NCBI GenBank assembly: GCA_002435865.1
Contig: DIWV01000002.1
Span: 150,814-214,813 of the forward strand
Reading direction: 5' to 3'
DNA: 64,000 nucleotides
Source of the DNA: Cloacimonetes bacterium UBA6097
Lineage (GTDB): Bacteria > Cloacimonadota > Cloacimonadia > Cloacimonadales > Cloacimonadaceae
The notes under the pieces are model-generated. The model was given only the letters and a program-made list of their open reading frames with translations, did not search any database and was not told where the DNA came from. This document shows, piece by piece, positions 25,884-33,770 of the stretch. Position numbers and translations under genes: made by a program. The stretch's first letter is position 1. The number at the start of each line of letters is the position of its first letter.

Positions 25884-26438
25884 TTATTTTATTACTTTAC
25901 CCGGTTTCCAATAGCGTTCTTTTTCACTGAAGATGCATCCGCAATAAGACTGACGGTACATACCGGCAGCTTTTGACATATCTATTCCTGACTGCCAAAG
26001 CTCACGCCAGTCCTGATAGTAAAAATCCACACCGAACTGTCCGGCAAGCCTCTCTCCGATTGCTTTTACTGCCTCATGTTTCTGATATTTACTATACAGC
26101 AGGGTCGTGGTAAAAGCATCGAATTCTTTACCCATTGCTATCTGGGCAGTTCTGACAAGTCTTAATTCATAACAGCTATGACAGCGCACAACGTCTTTTT
26201 TATCCGTTGCTTTCAAATACATATCAAGGTCATACTCATCCTGCCAGATTACAGGAATTTTTTCTTTCTCAGCAAAGTCTTTCAGGGTATCCCTGCGTTT
26301 AAGATATTCCGTATAGGGATGGATGTTGGGATTGTACCACAACAGTGTAACATCCCATTCTCTGCGCAGCTCCTGTAAAGGTGCTATCAAACAGGGGGCA
26401 CAACAGGTGTGCACCAGAATTTTCTTTTTATCTGACAT
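25884..26438 (-). CDS. queH: Epoxyqueuosine reductase QueH
   Basis: QueH (former DUF208) performs the last step of queuosine synthesis, reducing epoxyqueuosine in tRNA, and replaces the cobalamin-dependent QueG. The 184-residue protein has the conserved cysteines expected for its iron-sulfur and iron site: HTCCAPC (10-16), CHSC, and YCGC near the C-terminus, plus TTLLYSKYQKHE. I chose ATG 26438, preceded by AAAGGAG, which makes the gene overlap the 3' end of the PAS gene by 11 bp; a start 13 codons upstream is possible but has no ribosome binding site. Confidence 0.92.
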   Translation of the reverse strand: MSDKKKILVHTCCAPCLIAPLQELRREWDVTLLWYNPNIHPYTEYLKRRDTLKDFAEKEKIPVIWQDEYDLDMYLKATDKKDVVRCHSCYELRLVRTAQIAMGKEFDAFTTTLLYSKYQKHEAVKAIGERLAGQFGVDFYYQDWRELWQSGIDMSKAAGMYRQSYCGCIFSEKERYWKPGKVIK

Positions 26439-26763
26439 GATGCTGCATCTCCTTTGGCAGTTCAATTGACATTTCAACTACACCGGCAACTTCTCCGTTT
26501 TTGAACCAGGGCTGCTGATATATCAGTTTACATAGACCTTTTTTATCAATCGTGTAGGTATTTGGATTTCCTGTTGCCATCATTTGCAGGATTTTCTGCC
26601 ATGATTCAGGCTTATGGCAGTCCTTAAGGCTATGCCCTATAAGGTCTTTCCCACCTTCATCAGCAAATGTTAAACAGGCTTTATCATTCATCTCAATAAC
26701 AATTCCCTGCCGGTCACATACTGTGATAGCTGCAGGAAATTCCTTTATCCATTCAAAATTCAT
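26428..26763 (-). CDS. Single PAS-domain protein
   Basis: A 111-residue protein that is essentially one PAS domain: EWIKEFPAAITVCDRQGIVIEMNDKAC, then LIGHSLKDCHKPES, and the final strands KLIYQQPWFKNGEVAGVVEMSIEL. No output domain is attached, so it may sense a ligand or redox state and act on a partner. It overlaps queH by 11 bp. The cysteine and histidine in KDCHKPES are common in this stand-alone PAS group. Confidence 0.8.
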   Translation of the reverse strand: MNFEWIKEFPAAITVCDRQGIVIEMNDKACLTFADEGGKDLIGHSLKDCHKPESWQKILQMMATGNPNTYTIDKKGLCKLIYQQPWFKNGEVAGVVEMSIELPKEMQHHVR

Positions 26764-26872
26764 ATTATCCTATTTTTTTTAAACTCATCATAGGGCGCAG
26801 CCCTATACAATATCGGGTGGTGGGTGGGAGTTGATAAAACTCTTTATTCAAACTTCTCTATTTCCCAAGTGG

Positions 26873-28018
26873 TTAATACTCTTTTAATATTGCATTCGCC
26901 ACGATTCCACGCTGGATTTGGTTTGTGCCTTCATAAATCTGCAGAATCTTGGCATCGCGCATCATCTTTTCAACCGGATATTCTTTCATGTAACCATAAC
27001 CACCGCAAATCTGAACTGCATCTGTTGTAACCTGCATTGCCACATCAGAAGCAAAATACTTGCACATAGCGCTTTCCTTGGCGTAATTGCGTGCACCGGA
27101 ATCTATCATCAGGGCAGTATTTCTCACCAATGCCCTGGCAGCTTCAATTTGTGTTCCCATGTCCGCCAGCATAAACTGTACGCCCTGGAAGGAAGATATC
27201 GGCTTGCCGAATTGTATTCGCTGGTTAGCATATTTGGCTGCATACTCAAAAGCACCTCTGGCTACACCAACAGCCTGAGCACCTACCATTGGACGAGATT
27301 TATCAAATACTTTCATTGCTGTGATAAATCCTGTCCCTTCCCTGCCTATCAGATTTTCTGCAGGGATTACACAATCTTCAAAGACAAGCTCACGAGTCGA
27401 GTTTGCCCTGATACCCATCTTGTTTTCTTTCTTACCAAAGCTGAATCCCGGCGTATCTTTTTCCACTATAAAGCAGGAACATCCGCGAGGTCCTTTGGAT
27501 TTATCTGTCATGGCAAAAATTGTATAAATCTCAGCTTCTCCGCCATTGGAAATCCATTGTTTGGTTCCATTCAGGATATATTTATCACCGTCTTTGCGGG
27601 CTGTTGTTTCAATTCCGCCTGCATCACTGCCGGCATTAGCTTCTGTTAAACCAAAAGCAGCAAGCCTTTCTCCTGTAGCAATCTGACCCAGGTATTTTTT
27701 CTTCTGCTCTTCACTACCTGCAATGGAAATAGGATACATTCCCAATCCTGTTACACCAAAAGCCAGCGAAATACCCATATCAACAGCACAAAGCTCTTCT
27801 GTTACTATAGCAAGGTCAACAACCTTACCGCTGATTCCGCCGTACTCCTCCGGGATTAAAACAGCAAATAAATCGCTTTGGCGCATAACTTCCACGATAT
27901 CCCAGGGGAAGGTGCCTTCTTCATCGTATTTTTCACTCAGGGGTGCCATCTTTTCAACGGCAATCCTTCGGGCAATGTCTCTCATTTCTTTTTGTTCATC
28001 AGTCAGGAAATATTCCAT
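26873..28018 (-). CDS. Acyl-CoA dehydrogenase
   Basis: A 381-residue FAD enzyme oxidising a short- or medium-chain acyl-CoA to the enoyl-CoA, or acting in butyrate-type metabolism. Family features: GLTEANAGSDAGGIETTA (substrate/FAD region), WISNGGEAEIY, and the C-terminal CGGYGYMKEYPVEKMMRDAKILQIYEGTNQIQR block with the likely catalytic Glu in YEGTNQ. Full length. No electron-transfer flavoprotein gene is beside it, so its electron acceptor must be encoded elsewhere. A candidate promoter lies at 28068-28096. Confidence 0.93.
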   Translation of the reverse strand: MEYFLTDEQKEMRDIARRIAVEKMAPLSEKYDEEGTFPWDIVEVMRQSDLFAVLIPEEYGGISGKVVDLAIVTEELCAVDMGISLAFGVTGLGMYPISIAGSEEQKKKYLGQIATGERLAAFGLTEANAGSDAGGIETTARKDGDKYILNGTKQWISNGGEAEIYTIFAMTDKSKGPRGCSCFIVEKDTPGFSFGKKENKMGIRANSTRELVFEDCVIPAENLIGREGTGFITAMKVFDKSRPMVGAQAVGVARGAFEYAAKYANQRIQFGKPISSFQGVQFMLADMGTQIEAARALVRNTALMIDSGARNYAKESAMCKYFASDVAMQVTTDAVQICGGYGYMKEYPVEKMMRDAKILQIYEGTNQIQRGIVANAILKEY

Positions 28019-28067
28019 AAGGCAAACTCCTTAAATTATTCTTATTCAGTTTTATCCAGTTTAAATC

Positions 28068-28096
28068 AGAATCTATGCATATTTGATTTCTGTCAA
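28068..28096 (-). promoter_or_regulatory. Candidate promoter of acyl-CoA dehydrogenase gene
   Basis: Minus strand TTGACA (28091-28096), 17-bp spacer, GATTCT (28068-28073), about 50 bp upstream of the start codon. Confidence 0.4.
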
Positions 28097-28264
28097 TTAA
28101 AATGTCTATCCTCTTGTTATACTTATTAGTAAATGTTTTAACTTTAACTGACTCTTTGCGATTGATACATTTGATGATAGATTTAGAATACATTGAACAG
28201 CAGAGTATTAAATAATATCAAGCTTACACACCTCTCAGTATTTTACTAAACCAGGCAGGCAGGA

Positions 28265-28435
28265 CACATTGAGATCAGACATGCGAGACGCATATCACTA
28301 CGATTGTATGTCGCTACGGGTGTATGTTGTAGGTACAGGCGTCCCCGCCTGTATAAAATCAGACATGTGGACACCTCAAAATCAGACATGTGGGACGCCT
28401 TGAAATTTGACATGCGGGACGCATGTCACTACTTA
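28265..28435. repeat. Tract of CAGACATG...GGACGC repeats
   Basis: A stretch of short related units: AGACATGCGAGACGC, ACAGGCGTCCCCGCCTGT (28336-28353, a palindrome), CAGACATGTGGACACC, CAGACATGTGGGACGCC and GACATGCGGGACGCATGTC followed by CACTAC. They belong to the family with GTAGGTACAGG ends seen at 44530 and 45663. No gene is supported here. Confidence 0.65.
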
Positions 28436-28480
28436 CTTAGCGCTCATTTATCTCTTATTCACTTCAATAAATCTAATATA

Positions 28481-28576
28481 TATTCACAGTATATTTACAG
28501 TATAGTTTCTGTATCTCAACATACAGAAAGTATACTGCAACTATACTGCAACTATACAGAAACTATACTGCAACTA
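28481..28576. repeat. 11-bp tandem array C (same unit family as B and E)
   Basis: Units in 11-bp steps: TATTCACAGTA, TATTTACAGTA, TAGTTTCTGTA, a short loop, then inverse units TACAGAAAGTA, TACTGCAACTA twice, TACAGAAACTA and TACTGCAACTA. 28499-28514 pairs with 28521-28536 at 15 of 16 positions. It has more inverse than forward units, the mirror of array B. It sits in a 780-bp gene-free gap. Confidence 0.85.
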
Positions 28577-28800
28577 CTGAGAATTAAGAAAGAAAAAAGC
28601 AAGGGAAAACTTAGGTGAAAGACAAAACAGAGAAAGGGGAAAAATGTGCGGTTGTTCCAGACAGAAAATATAACTCTGCAAAAAGAAAAGGGAACAAGGC
28701 TATAGAGTTTATCCTTGTTCCCTCTTATAGTAAATAATAACTTATTATGTGATTATTTAAGTTTGCTTCATTCTAATTCAGCAGAACCATTACAAATTAA

Positions 28801-29415
28801 TCAGAACTTAAAGCCAAAGTTTGCACCGGGCTCGAATTTATAGTTTGGTTTTCCATCTTCTATTTCATCAAAGGAATCCGGGAAATTGGAATTGACCGGC
28901 CAGTATTTGAGAGCAATTGCAGGTTCCACAAACCAGCGTTTGTTAAGGAATTCCAAGCGGTATCCAGTAATAAATTGCAGATATAATTGGAAACCGTCCT
29001 GGATTTGCTTATTATCTTCATCATAAAATTTCTGAAGAAAAGGCGTTGCAACAGCAGATGCGTACATATTATTCCAAAAGAACCGCTGATAACCAAGCCC
29101 CACACCAAAAGCCTTAACCTTGCCGGGATATAATTCATCGGAATTTCCATAGGTTCCCAAAGGTTCATTATATGCCCAGGAAGTAGCTTCGACTAACAGA
29201 ATTTCTTTGTCAGTCAATTGATAGCCATAGTTCAACTGATAAAAATGAGGGGGATTTTCTGCATCCAGATTACCCAGCAGGAAAAGTGAGCTCCCTATGG
29301 AATGACGCCATGTTTGTACAACCTTATCGGACACAAAATCTGATTGAGCCAAATCCTGGCTATAGGCTAAAGTGACTGATAAGACGAATAGTACTGTTAT
29401 TAAAACGCTTTTCAT
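28801..29415 (-). CDS. Probable outer-membrane beta-barrel protein
   Basis: A 204-residue protein with signal peptide (SVLITVLFVLSVTLAYSQ) and alternating aromatic strands (FYQLNYGYQLTDKEILLVEAT, AFGVGLGYQRFFWNNMYASA, GYRLEFLNKRWFVEPAIALKY) ending in ANFGFKF with a terminal Phe, as expected for an outer-membrane barrel. No specific family recognised. It is the last gene of the TetR / TonB receptor / DUF4249 run, 18 bp after the DUF4249 gene, so it may belong to the same regulated unit. Confidence 0.7.
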   Translation of the reverse strand: MKSVLITVLFVLSVTLAYSQDLAQSDFVSDKVVQTWRHSIGSSLFLLGNLDAENPPHFYQLNYGYQLTDKEILLVEATSWAYNEPLGTYGNSDELYPGKVKAFGVGLGYQRFFWNNMYASAVATPFLQKFYDEDNKQIQDGFQLYLQFITGYRLEFLNKRWFVEPAIALKYWPVNSNFPDSFDEIEDGKPNYKFEPGANFGFKF

Positions 29416-29433
29416 TTCACTACATTCCTTTAC

Positions 29434-30567
29434 TTACTTCACGATTTTGGTATACATTACGCCGCCGCTGGCAGACCCAAAGCAGCCCAGAGCGTTTTGA
29501 ACACCGCCATGATAGTAGCCTTCCGGCATATATTTGTACCGGAAATAGTTATCGTCCATTATGTAGGCTGTTACCTGATACCTTCCGTAAAAGACAAATG
29601 CCTGGCGGTAATCGGTAAGAGATACATACCAGTTTCCGTCTGTATGCTGTTTGGAAATGAACTTGGACATGATGTTTATCCTGCGGATAGTTTCTCCGGA
29701 AGCCTGGTAATAATTGGATTCCATATCTGCAGGCGGGTGTTCCTGCCCAAAGAAAACGGTGGTGAATTCCAAATCAGTGGAAAACTCTTCCAGGCAGTAA
29801 AGCTCCACCATGTAATTAATGCTTTGATAGCCATCTACTTTAAGAGTTACAGGATAGTGAACATCAACCAGAGGATAAGATATTGAAGTAGTGCTGTCAT
29901 CAGGATCTGTTGTATATCCCTGCCCTGCCGGTGGTGTGTAATTAAAATTTGGAATCAGTTCTGCTGCTTTGGGAACTGTGGTTTCCGCATAAATCAGCTT
30001 TTCGTAACCGGGTATTGTAACTTCAATCCTGTAGGTATATTCCGGCATAATTTCGTGGCTGTCTGCGTCTATATAGAATGTTACAACCCTGTCTGATTCA
30101 GGAATCGGGACTGACATTGCAGTCAGGTAAAAGCTCATAGTATCGCCGTTGACTGCTGTCTCAAGGATTTTGACTGTTGCATTGTCGACAAACAATTCAG
30201 CAGAATTGAGATTGTCCAATGATGTGCTTTTGCCTATCCAGACCGGATTTTCAAATGAAATTGTAGTTCCTGCCTTCAGGATACCGTTCAAGGTATAATG
30301 CGACTTTGTAAAACGCTCCGGAGATACGAAGTCTGAACAGGCAGTGAAGAGCAGGCTGAAGAGCATAATTCCCATGAAAAGGAATAGATTCCAACCAAAT
30401 CCGTAAGATTGATTTTCTGTCTTTTCAGGGTCACCGGATTGACTATTATCGGTTTCGTTCCGGGTCATACTGAGCATAGTCGAAGGATGAAGTCTGTTCT
30501 CTCTGTCTGCACTACTACCGGGCTCAGTTGGACAAACTGCAGGGATGGATTTATTGTTTTTTTTCAT
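29434..30567 (-). CDS. DUF4249 lipoprotein with repeat-derived N-terminal extension
   Basis: A 377-residue protein. From about residue 59 it is a normal DUF4249 outer-membrane lipoprotein, partner of TonB receptors in the FCB group: hydrophobic FLFMGIMLFSLL, lipobox LFTAC (Cys77), and YRIEVTIPGYEKLIYAETTVP. The first 58 residues are foreign to the family; residues about 26-36 (LHPSTMLSMTRNE) are the translation of a dispersed repeat at 30461-30492. The ATG at 30567 has a good AAGGAAG site 12 bp after the receptor stop, and no internal start has one. Whether the extended precursor is still processed as a lipoprotein is uncertain. Confidence 0.75.
   Translation of the reverse strand: MKKNNKSIPAVCPTEPGSSADRENRLHPSTMLSMTRNETDNSQSGDPEKTENQSYGFGWNLFLFMGIMLFSLLFTACSDFVSPERFTKSHYTLNGILKAGTTISFENPVWIGKSTSLDNLNSAELFVDNATVKILETAVNGDTMSFYLTAMSVPIPESDRVVTFYIDADSHEIMPEYTYRIEVTIPGYEKLIYAETTVPKAAELIPNFNYTPPAGQGYTTDPDDSTTSISYPLVDVHYPVTLKVDGYQSINYMVELYCLEEFSTDLEFTTVFFGQEHPPADMESNYYQASGETIRRINIMSKFISKQHTDGNWYVSLTDYRQAFVFYGRYQVTAYIMDDNYFRYKYMPEGYYHGGVQNALGCFGSASGGVMYTKIVK
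30461..30492 (-). repeat. Dispersed repeat inside the DUF4249 gene
   Basis: GTCATACTGAGCATAGTCGA and AGGATGAAG on the plus strand match the widespread bacterial repeat type GTCATxCTGAGC...GTCGAAGGAT. It is in frame with the host gene and adds about 11 residues. Confidence 0.6.
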
Positions 30568-30579
30568 TTTTACACTTCC

Positions 30580-32907
30580 TTACCACTTTACATTAACGCC
30601 AACAAATGGCACTATGGGAAATTGTCCGCTGTCAGACTTTTTAAGAACTGCATTGTTATCATCATCATAGACAATGTAGTAGTTCCTGCTTCCGATATTT
30701 TTATGGTCAAAAACATTGATAACTTCTATATAAGGCTCAATTGAACCCCAGCTCTTTGTCCACTCAGTCTTTATACTTAAGTCCAGTCTGCTGTAAGCCG
30801 GCAGGCGAACCCTGTCTTTATAGCTGTACAGTATCTGAAACTGCTCACCGTCAAAGAAGACGCCTTCCGGCTTGGAAGTAGGCTGACCTGTGGAATAGGC
30901 AAAATTCATGCCGAACTTCACATCTCCACCAAAGAATTCCCAACCTGTATTTTCTGAGAATTTAAAAGTTTCCACAACATTCATCTGATGAGTTTTATCG
31001 TACAAAGGATAGAAATATTGCGGTTCTTCGGTCTGCGGATTGATATTGGTGTCTGCCATTTTACGGCGGGTGTTGCTAAGAGTATAACCAATGAAGCCCT
31101 CCAGACCAAGCCAATCTGTCCTGAGTTGAGTATCAATACCATAGGTATAACCTTTCCCAACGTGGAAGGTATCTTTTAGCTGTCCTGTTTCATTATTCCA
31201 GGTATAATCGTTGGCAGTATTGTATTCGAGGAGGTTTTTATAATTCTTGTAATATACTTCAAAATCAAAAGCAAAATTAGAAGTAAGCTCGTTTTTATAA
31301 CCTATAGAATAATGGTCCGATGCGGCAGGTTCAAGGCTGCCATCCAAAGGAAACCACATATCCATAGGCGAGCCCATTCCCACATTCATAAGCGTTAGAT
31401 ATTGATAATAACGACCGTAACTGACAAATACATTTTCAGCAATGTCAAGTTTTCTGCGCAAGGAAAGCCTTGGTTCCAGATTTGTATAATTAGCGCCTGG
31501 ACTGCTTTTAAGATTATTTGTAAGAGTATTGTAAACAGATAATCTGAGTCCGGGTTGAAGGGTCCAGAATTCATCGATATCCCAAATGTCCTGAATATAT
31601 ACAGCACTGGTTAAAGATGTGAGATCCACATCAGGTAGTGTGGTCGGGTCAATCTGATAAATAGTTTCCATCATAAGCTTTGTTTCGTTCCACTTAAGTT
31701 CCATACCAAAATCAACCTGATGGTTATTATTAATCACCCAGGAGTAGATACCCTTCAGAGTGATATCATCAATAGAATTCATGCGTGCAAATACCTTGCC
31801 GTTTTGTGAGGTCTGGTCCAGATTACTCTCAAACTGGCTTCCTGCCAGGACAAAATGTGAAAACAAACGCGGAGTAAACAGATGTACCCATTGCGATGAA
31901 AAAGTGCGGTTTCCCCAATCCAGGTGAAGCTTATCCCCCACATCCATATCCAGGTTGTCTTTGCCAAAATACATGCTGGCGCTAACCTTATCTGTGTTAC
32001 TAATATCCCAATTCAATTTCCAGTGTCCATCGTAGAAATAGTAATCGGGCAAGTCAAAGGCTTTTTTAAGCAAATCCAGGTATGTCCTGCGAAAAGAACC
32101 CATATAAGAACCGCTTTCATTGCCAATCTTCCAGGGACCTTCCAGAGTGGCATTGGCAGATATCAGACTAAGCCTTGCTACACCCTGGTGATAATTTCTG
32201 TTGCCCTGACGGTTGGTTACATCCAGTACAGATGACAGTCTTCCGCCGTATTTGGCAGGATATCCACCCTTCATAAGCTCCACACTCTCAACAGCATCAG
32301 TGTTAAATGTGCTGAATATTCCTCCAAAATGACTGGGATTATAGACATCAATATCATCTATCAGGATAAGGTTTTGGTCAGGACTTCCACCTCTTACATA
32401 CAATCCGCTGGAAAAATCTGAAACAGGCGTCACTCCCGGTAAAGTCAATATGCTTCGAAAGACATCAGCTTCTGCAACAGCAACTGTATTTAGGATATCT
32501 TCCGTGGTTTGGGTAAGGGTGCTTACTTTGATGTCCGGAGTATTGATCTCATTAAGTCCACTCTTGCTGGCTGTAACAGTTACCTTGCTTAACTCGATAG
32601 CTGCCTTTTCCATCTGGATATTCTGGATAACTTCATCTGAAGTTTCTTTAATTATTACAGGCAGGCTGATTTTGCCGTATGAAACCATCGTTGCAACCAG
32701 AGTATATTTGCCCGGGGAGTCAATATTGATAACATAATAACCTTTCTTGTTGGTTTGAGTACCGGCTTTGGTCTCTGTTATCCTTACATTTACATACTGC
32801 ATTGGTTCTTCACTGTCTTTTCTTGTGATAAAACCACTTACAGTTGCAGCATTGGCTAATGTTATACAAAACAACAGCCCTATACATAATACTAATAACT
32901 TGTTCAT
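30580..32907 (-). CDS. TonB-dependent outer-membrane receptor
   Basis: A 775-residue receptor with signal peptide (MNKLLVLCIGLLFCITLANA), an N-terminal carboxypeptidase-regulatory-like domain (about 21-105, GFITRKDSEEPMQYVNVRI, GYYVINIDSPGKYTL), a plug domain (about 115-235, FRSILTLPGVTPVSDFSSG, YVRGGSPDQNLILIDDIDV, VELMKGGYPAKYGGRLSSV) and a 22-stranded-type barrel to the C-terminus. Substrate unknown. With the DUF4249 lipoprotein it forms the usual receptor pair, and with the TetR gene 21 bp upstream it probably forms a self-regulated uptake operon. Confidence 0.92.
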   Translation of the reverse strand: MNKLLVLCIGLLFCITLANAATVSGFITRKDSEEPMQYVNVRITETKAGTQTNKKGYYVINIDSPGKYTLVATMVSYGKISLPVIIKETSDEVIQNIQMEKAAIELSKVTVTASKSGLNEINTPDIKVSTLTQTTEDILNTVAVAEADVFRSILTLPGVTPVSDFSSGLYVRGGSPDQNLILIDDIDVYNPSHFGGIFSTFNTDAVESVELMKGGYPAKYGGRLSSVLDVTNRQGNRNYHQGVARLSLISANATLEGPWKIGNESGSYMGSFRRTYLDLLKKAFDLPDYYFYDGHWKLNWDISNTDKVSASMYFGKDNLDMDVGDKLHLDWGNRTFSSQWVHLFTPRLFSHFVLAGSQFESNLDQTSQNGKVFARMNSIDDITLKGIYSWVINNNHQVDFGMELKWNETKLMMETIYQIDPTTLPDVDLTSLTSAVYIQDIWDIDEFWTLQPGLRLSVYNTLTNNLKSSPGANYTNLEPRLSLRRKLDIAENVFVSYGRYYQYLTLMNVGMGSPMDMWFPLDGSLEPAASDHYSIGYKNELTSNFAFDFEVYYKNYKNLLEYNTANDYTWNNETGQLKDTFHVGKGYTYGIDTQLRTDWLGLEGFIGYTLSNTRRKMADTNINPQTEEPQYFYPLYDKTHQMNVVETFKFSENTGWEFFGGDVKFGMNFAYSTGQPTSKPEGVFFDGEQFQILYSYKDRVRLPAYSRLDLSIKTEWTKSWGSIEPYIEVINVFDHKNIGSRNYYIVYDDDNNAVLKKSDSGQFPIVPFVGVNVKW

Positions 32908-32928
32908 TACAAATATTCCTTTATATGC

Positions 32929-33612
32929 TCATTTTGATTGATAACTTGTCAGAATTGCTTTCCAGAGGTTTTTGAGCAGCTGCTCATAATCCAATTCATC
33001 CATTTTACGAAGATAATCATCACGTCTTACATATACTTCGTGGCACTGACCCAAATGAGTTGTCTCTACATGATTCATCAGATTGAGCATGCCGTTACTG
33101 GCTGACCATAACGTGATGGCAACTTCCATGGAGTTTACATCTTTGCGCAGATAACCGTTTTTAATAGCATCATCTATAGGATCACAGATTATCCTCCACA
33201 GATGATTTGATTTTGCCAGGATATCATTGTAAATTTCCAGATTGGAAAAATCATACCCGGATGTTGAATCCTGTGAGTTTAGAATGACATATTGACTGTG
33301 GCATTCATGATAAAACTTCAGGTATGCTTCACCAATCATCAATATCTTTTCCCGGGAGGATTTTGCATTTGCCATCTCTGTTTCCAGATATTCCGTAAAA
33401 GTCTGCAAGACACATCCAATCGCATGCAGAATTAATTCTTCTTTGTTCTTAAAATAAAGATATAGGGTTGCCTTGCTAAGCTCTGCACATTCCGCAATCT
33501 CATCCATGGTGGCAGAGATCATGCCCTTTACAAGAAAGACCTTCATAGCGCAGTCAATAATGGCTGCTTTTCTCTGTTCTCTCTCTCTTTCCTTGCGTTC
33601 CTGAATTCCCAT
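32929..33612 (-). CDS. TetR/AcrR-family transcriptional regulator
   Basis: A 227-residue regulator. The N-terminal helix-turn-helix is at about 14-60: AAIIDCAMKVFLVKGMISATMDEIAECAELSKATLYLYFKNKEEL contains the standard TetR recognition helix. The C-terminal ligand domain is helical and unclassified. It is the first gene of the run with the TonB receptor and DUF4249 lipoprotein. A palindrome overlapping the promoter just upstream (33648-33660) is a good candidate for its operator, so it likely represses its own operon until a ligand binds. Confidence 0.93.
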   Translation of the reverse strand: MGIQERKEREREQRKAAIIDCAMKVFLVKGMISATMDEIAECAELSKATLYLYFKNKEELILHAIGCVLQTFTEYLETEMANAKSSREKILMIGEAYLKFYHECHSQYVILNSQDSTSGYDFSNLEIYNDILAKSNHLWRIICDPIDDAIKNGYLRKDVNSMEVAITLWSASNGMLNLMNHVETTHLGQCHEVYVRRDDYLRKMDELDYEQLLKNLWKAILTSYQSK

Positions 33613-33647
33613 AACGTACGTCCTTTTATTACTAAGAGATTATTTAC

Positions 33648-33660
33648 TGACTAATGGTCA
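33648..33660. promoter_or_regulatory. Candidate TetR operator TGAC-TAATG-GTCA
   Basis: TGAC and GTCA half sites around a 5-base centre, 36 bp upstream of the TetR start and immediately downstream of the candidate -10, i.e. over the probable transcription start. TGAC...GTCA half sites are common in TetR-family operators. Binding is inferred. Confidence 0.45.
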
Positions 33661-33689
33661 CCAAATTAATGGACGTATAAAATTGTCAA
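33661..33689 (-). promoter_or_regulatory. Promoter of TetR-TonB operon
   Basis: Minus strand TTGACA at 33684-33689, 17-bp spacer, ATTTGG at 33661-33666. The TTAATTTGG context is also close to the TAnnTTTG -7 element of Bacteroidota. The candidate operator adjoins it. Confidence 0.45.
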
Positions 33690-33716
33690 GATATTTGTTT
33701 TTTGTTTGTTGTATAA

Positions 33717-33754
33717 AACATAAAGAGCCCTGTTGTTACAGGGCTCTTTATGTT
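33717..33754 (-). terminator. Terminator after the parvulin gene
   Basis: A perfect 17-bp stem (AACATAAAGAGCCCTGT and its complement) with a 4-base loop, beginning 17 bp past the stop of the 33771-35537 gene on the minus strand and followed by TTATAC. It would isolate the TetR operon from upstream transcription. Confidence 0.8.
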
Positions 33755-33770
33755 AGGATTAATTATTATA

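Noticed and set aside
26918..27649. 243-residue open frame opposite the acyl-CoA dehydrogenase
   Set aside because: Antisense shadow of a well-conserved enzyme gene.
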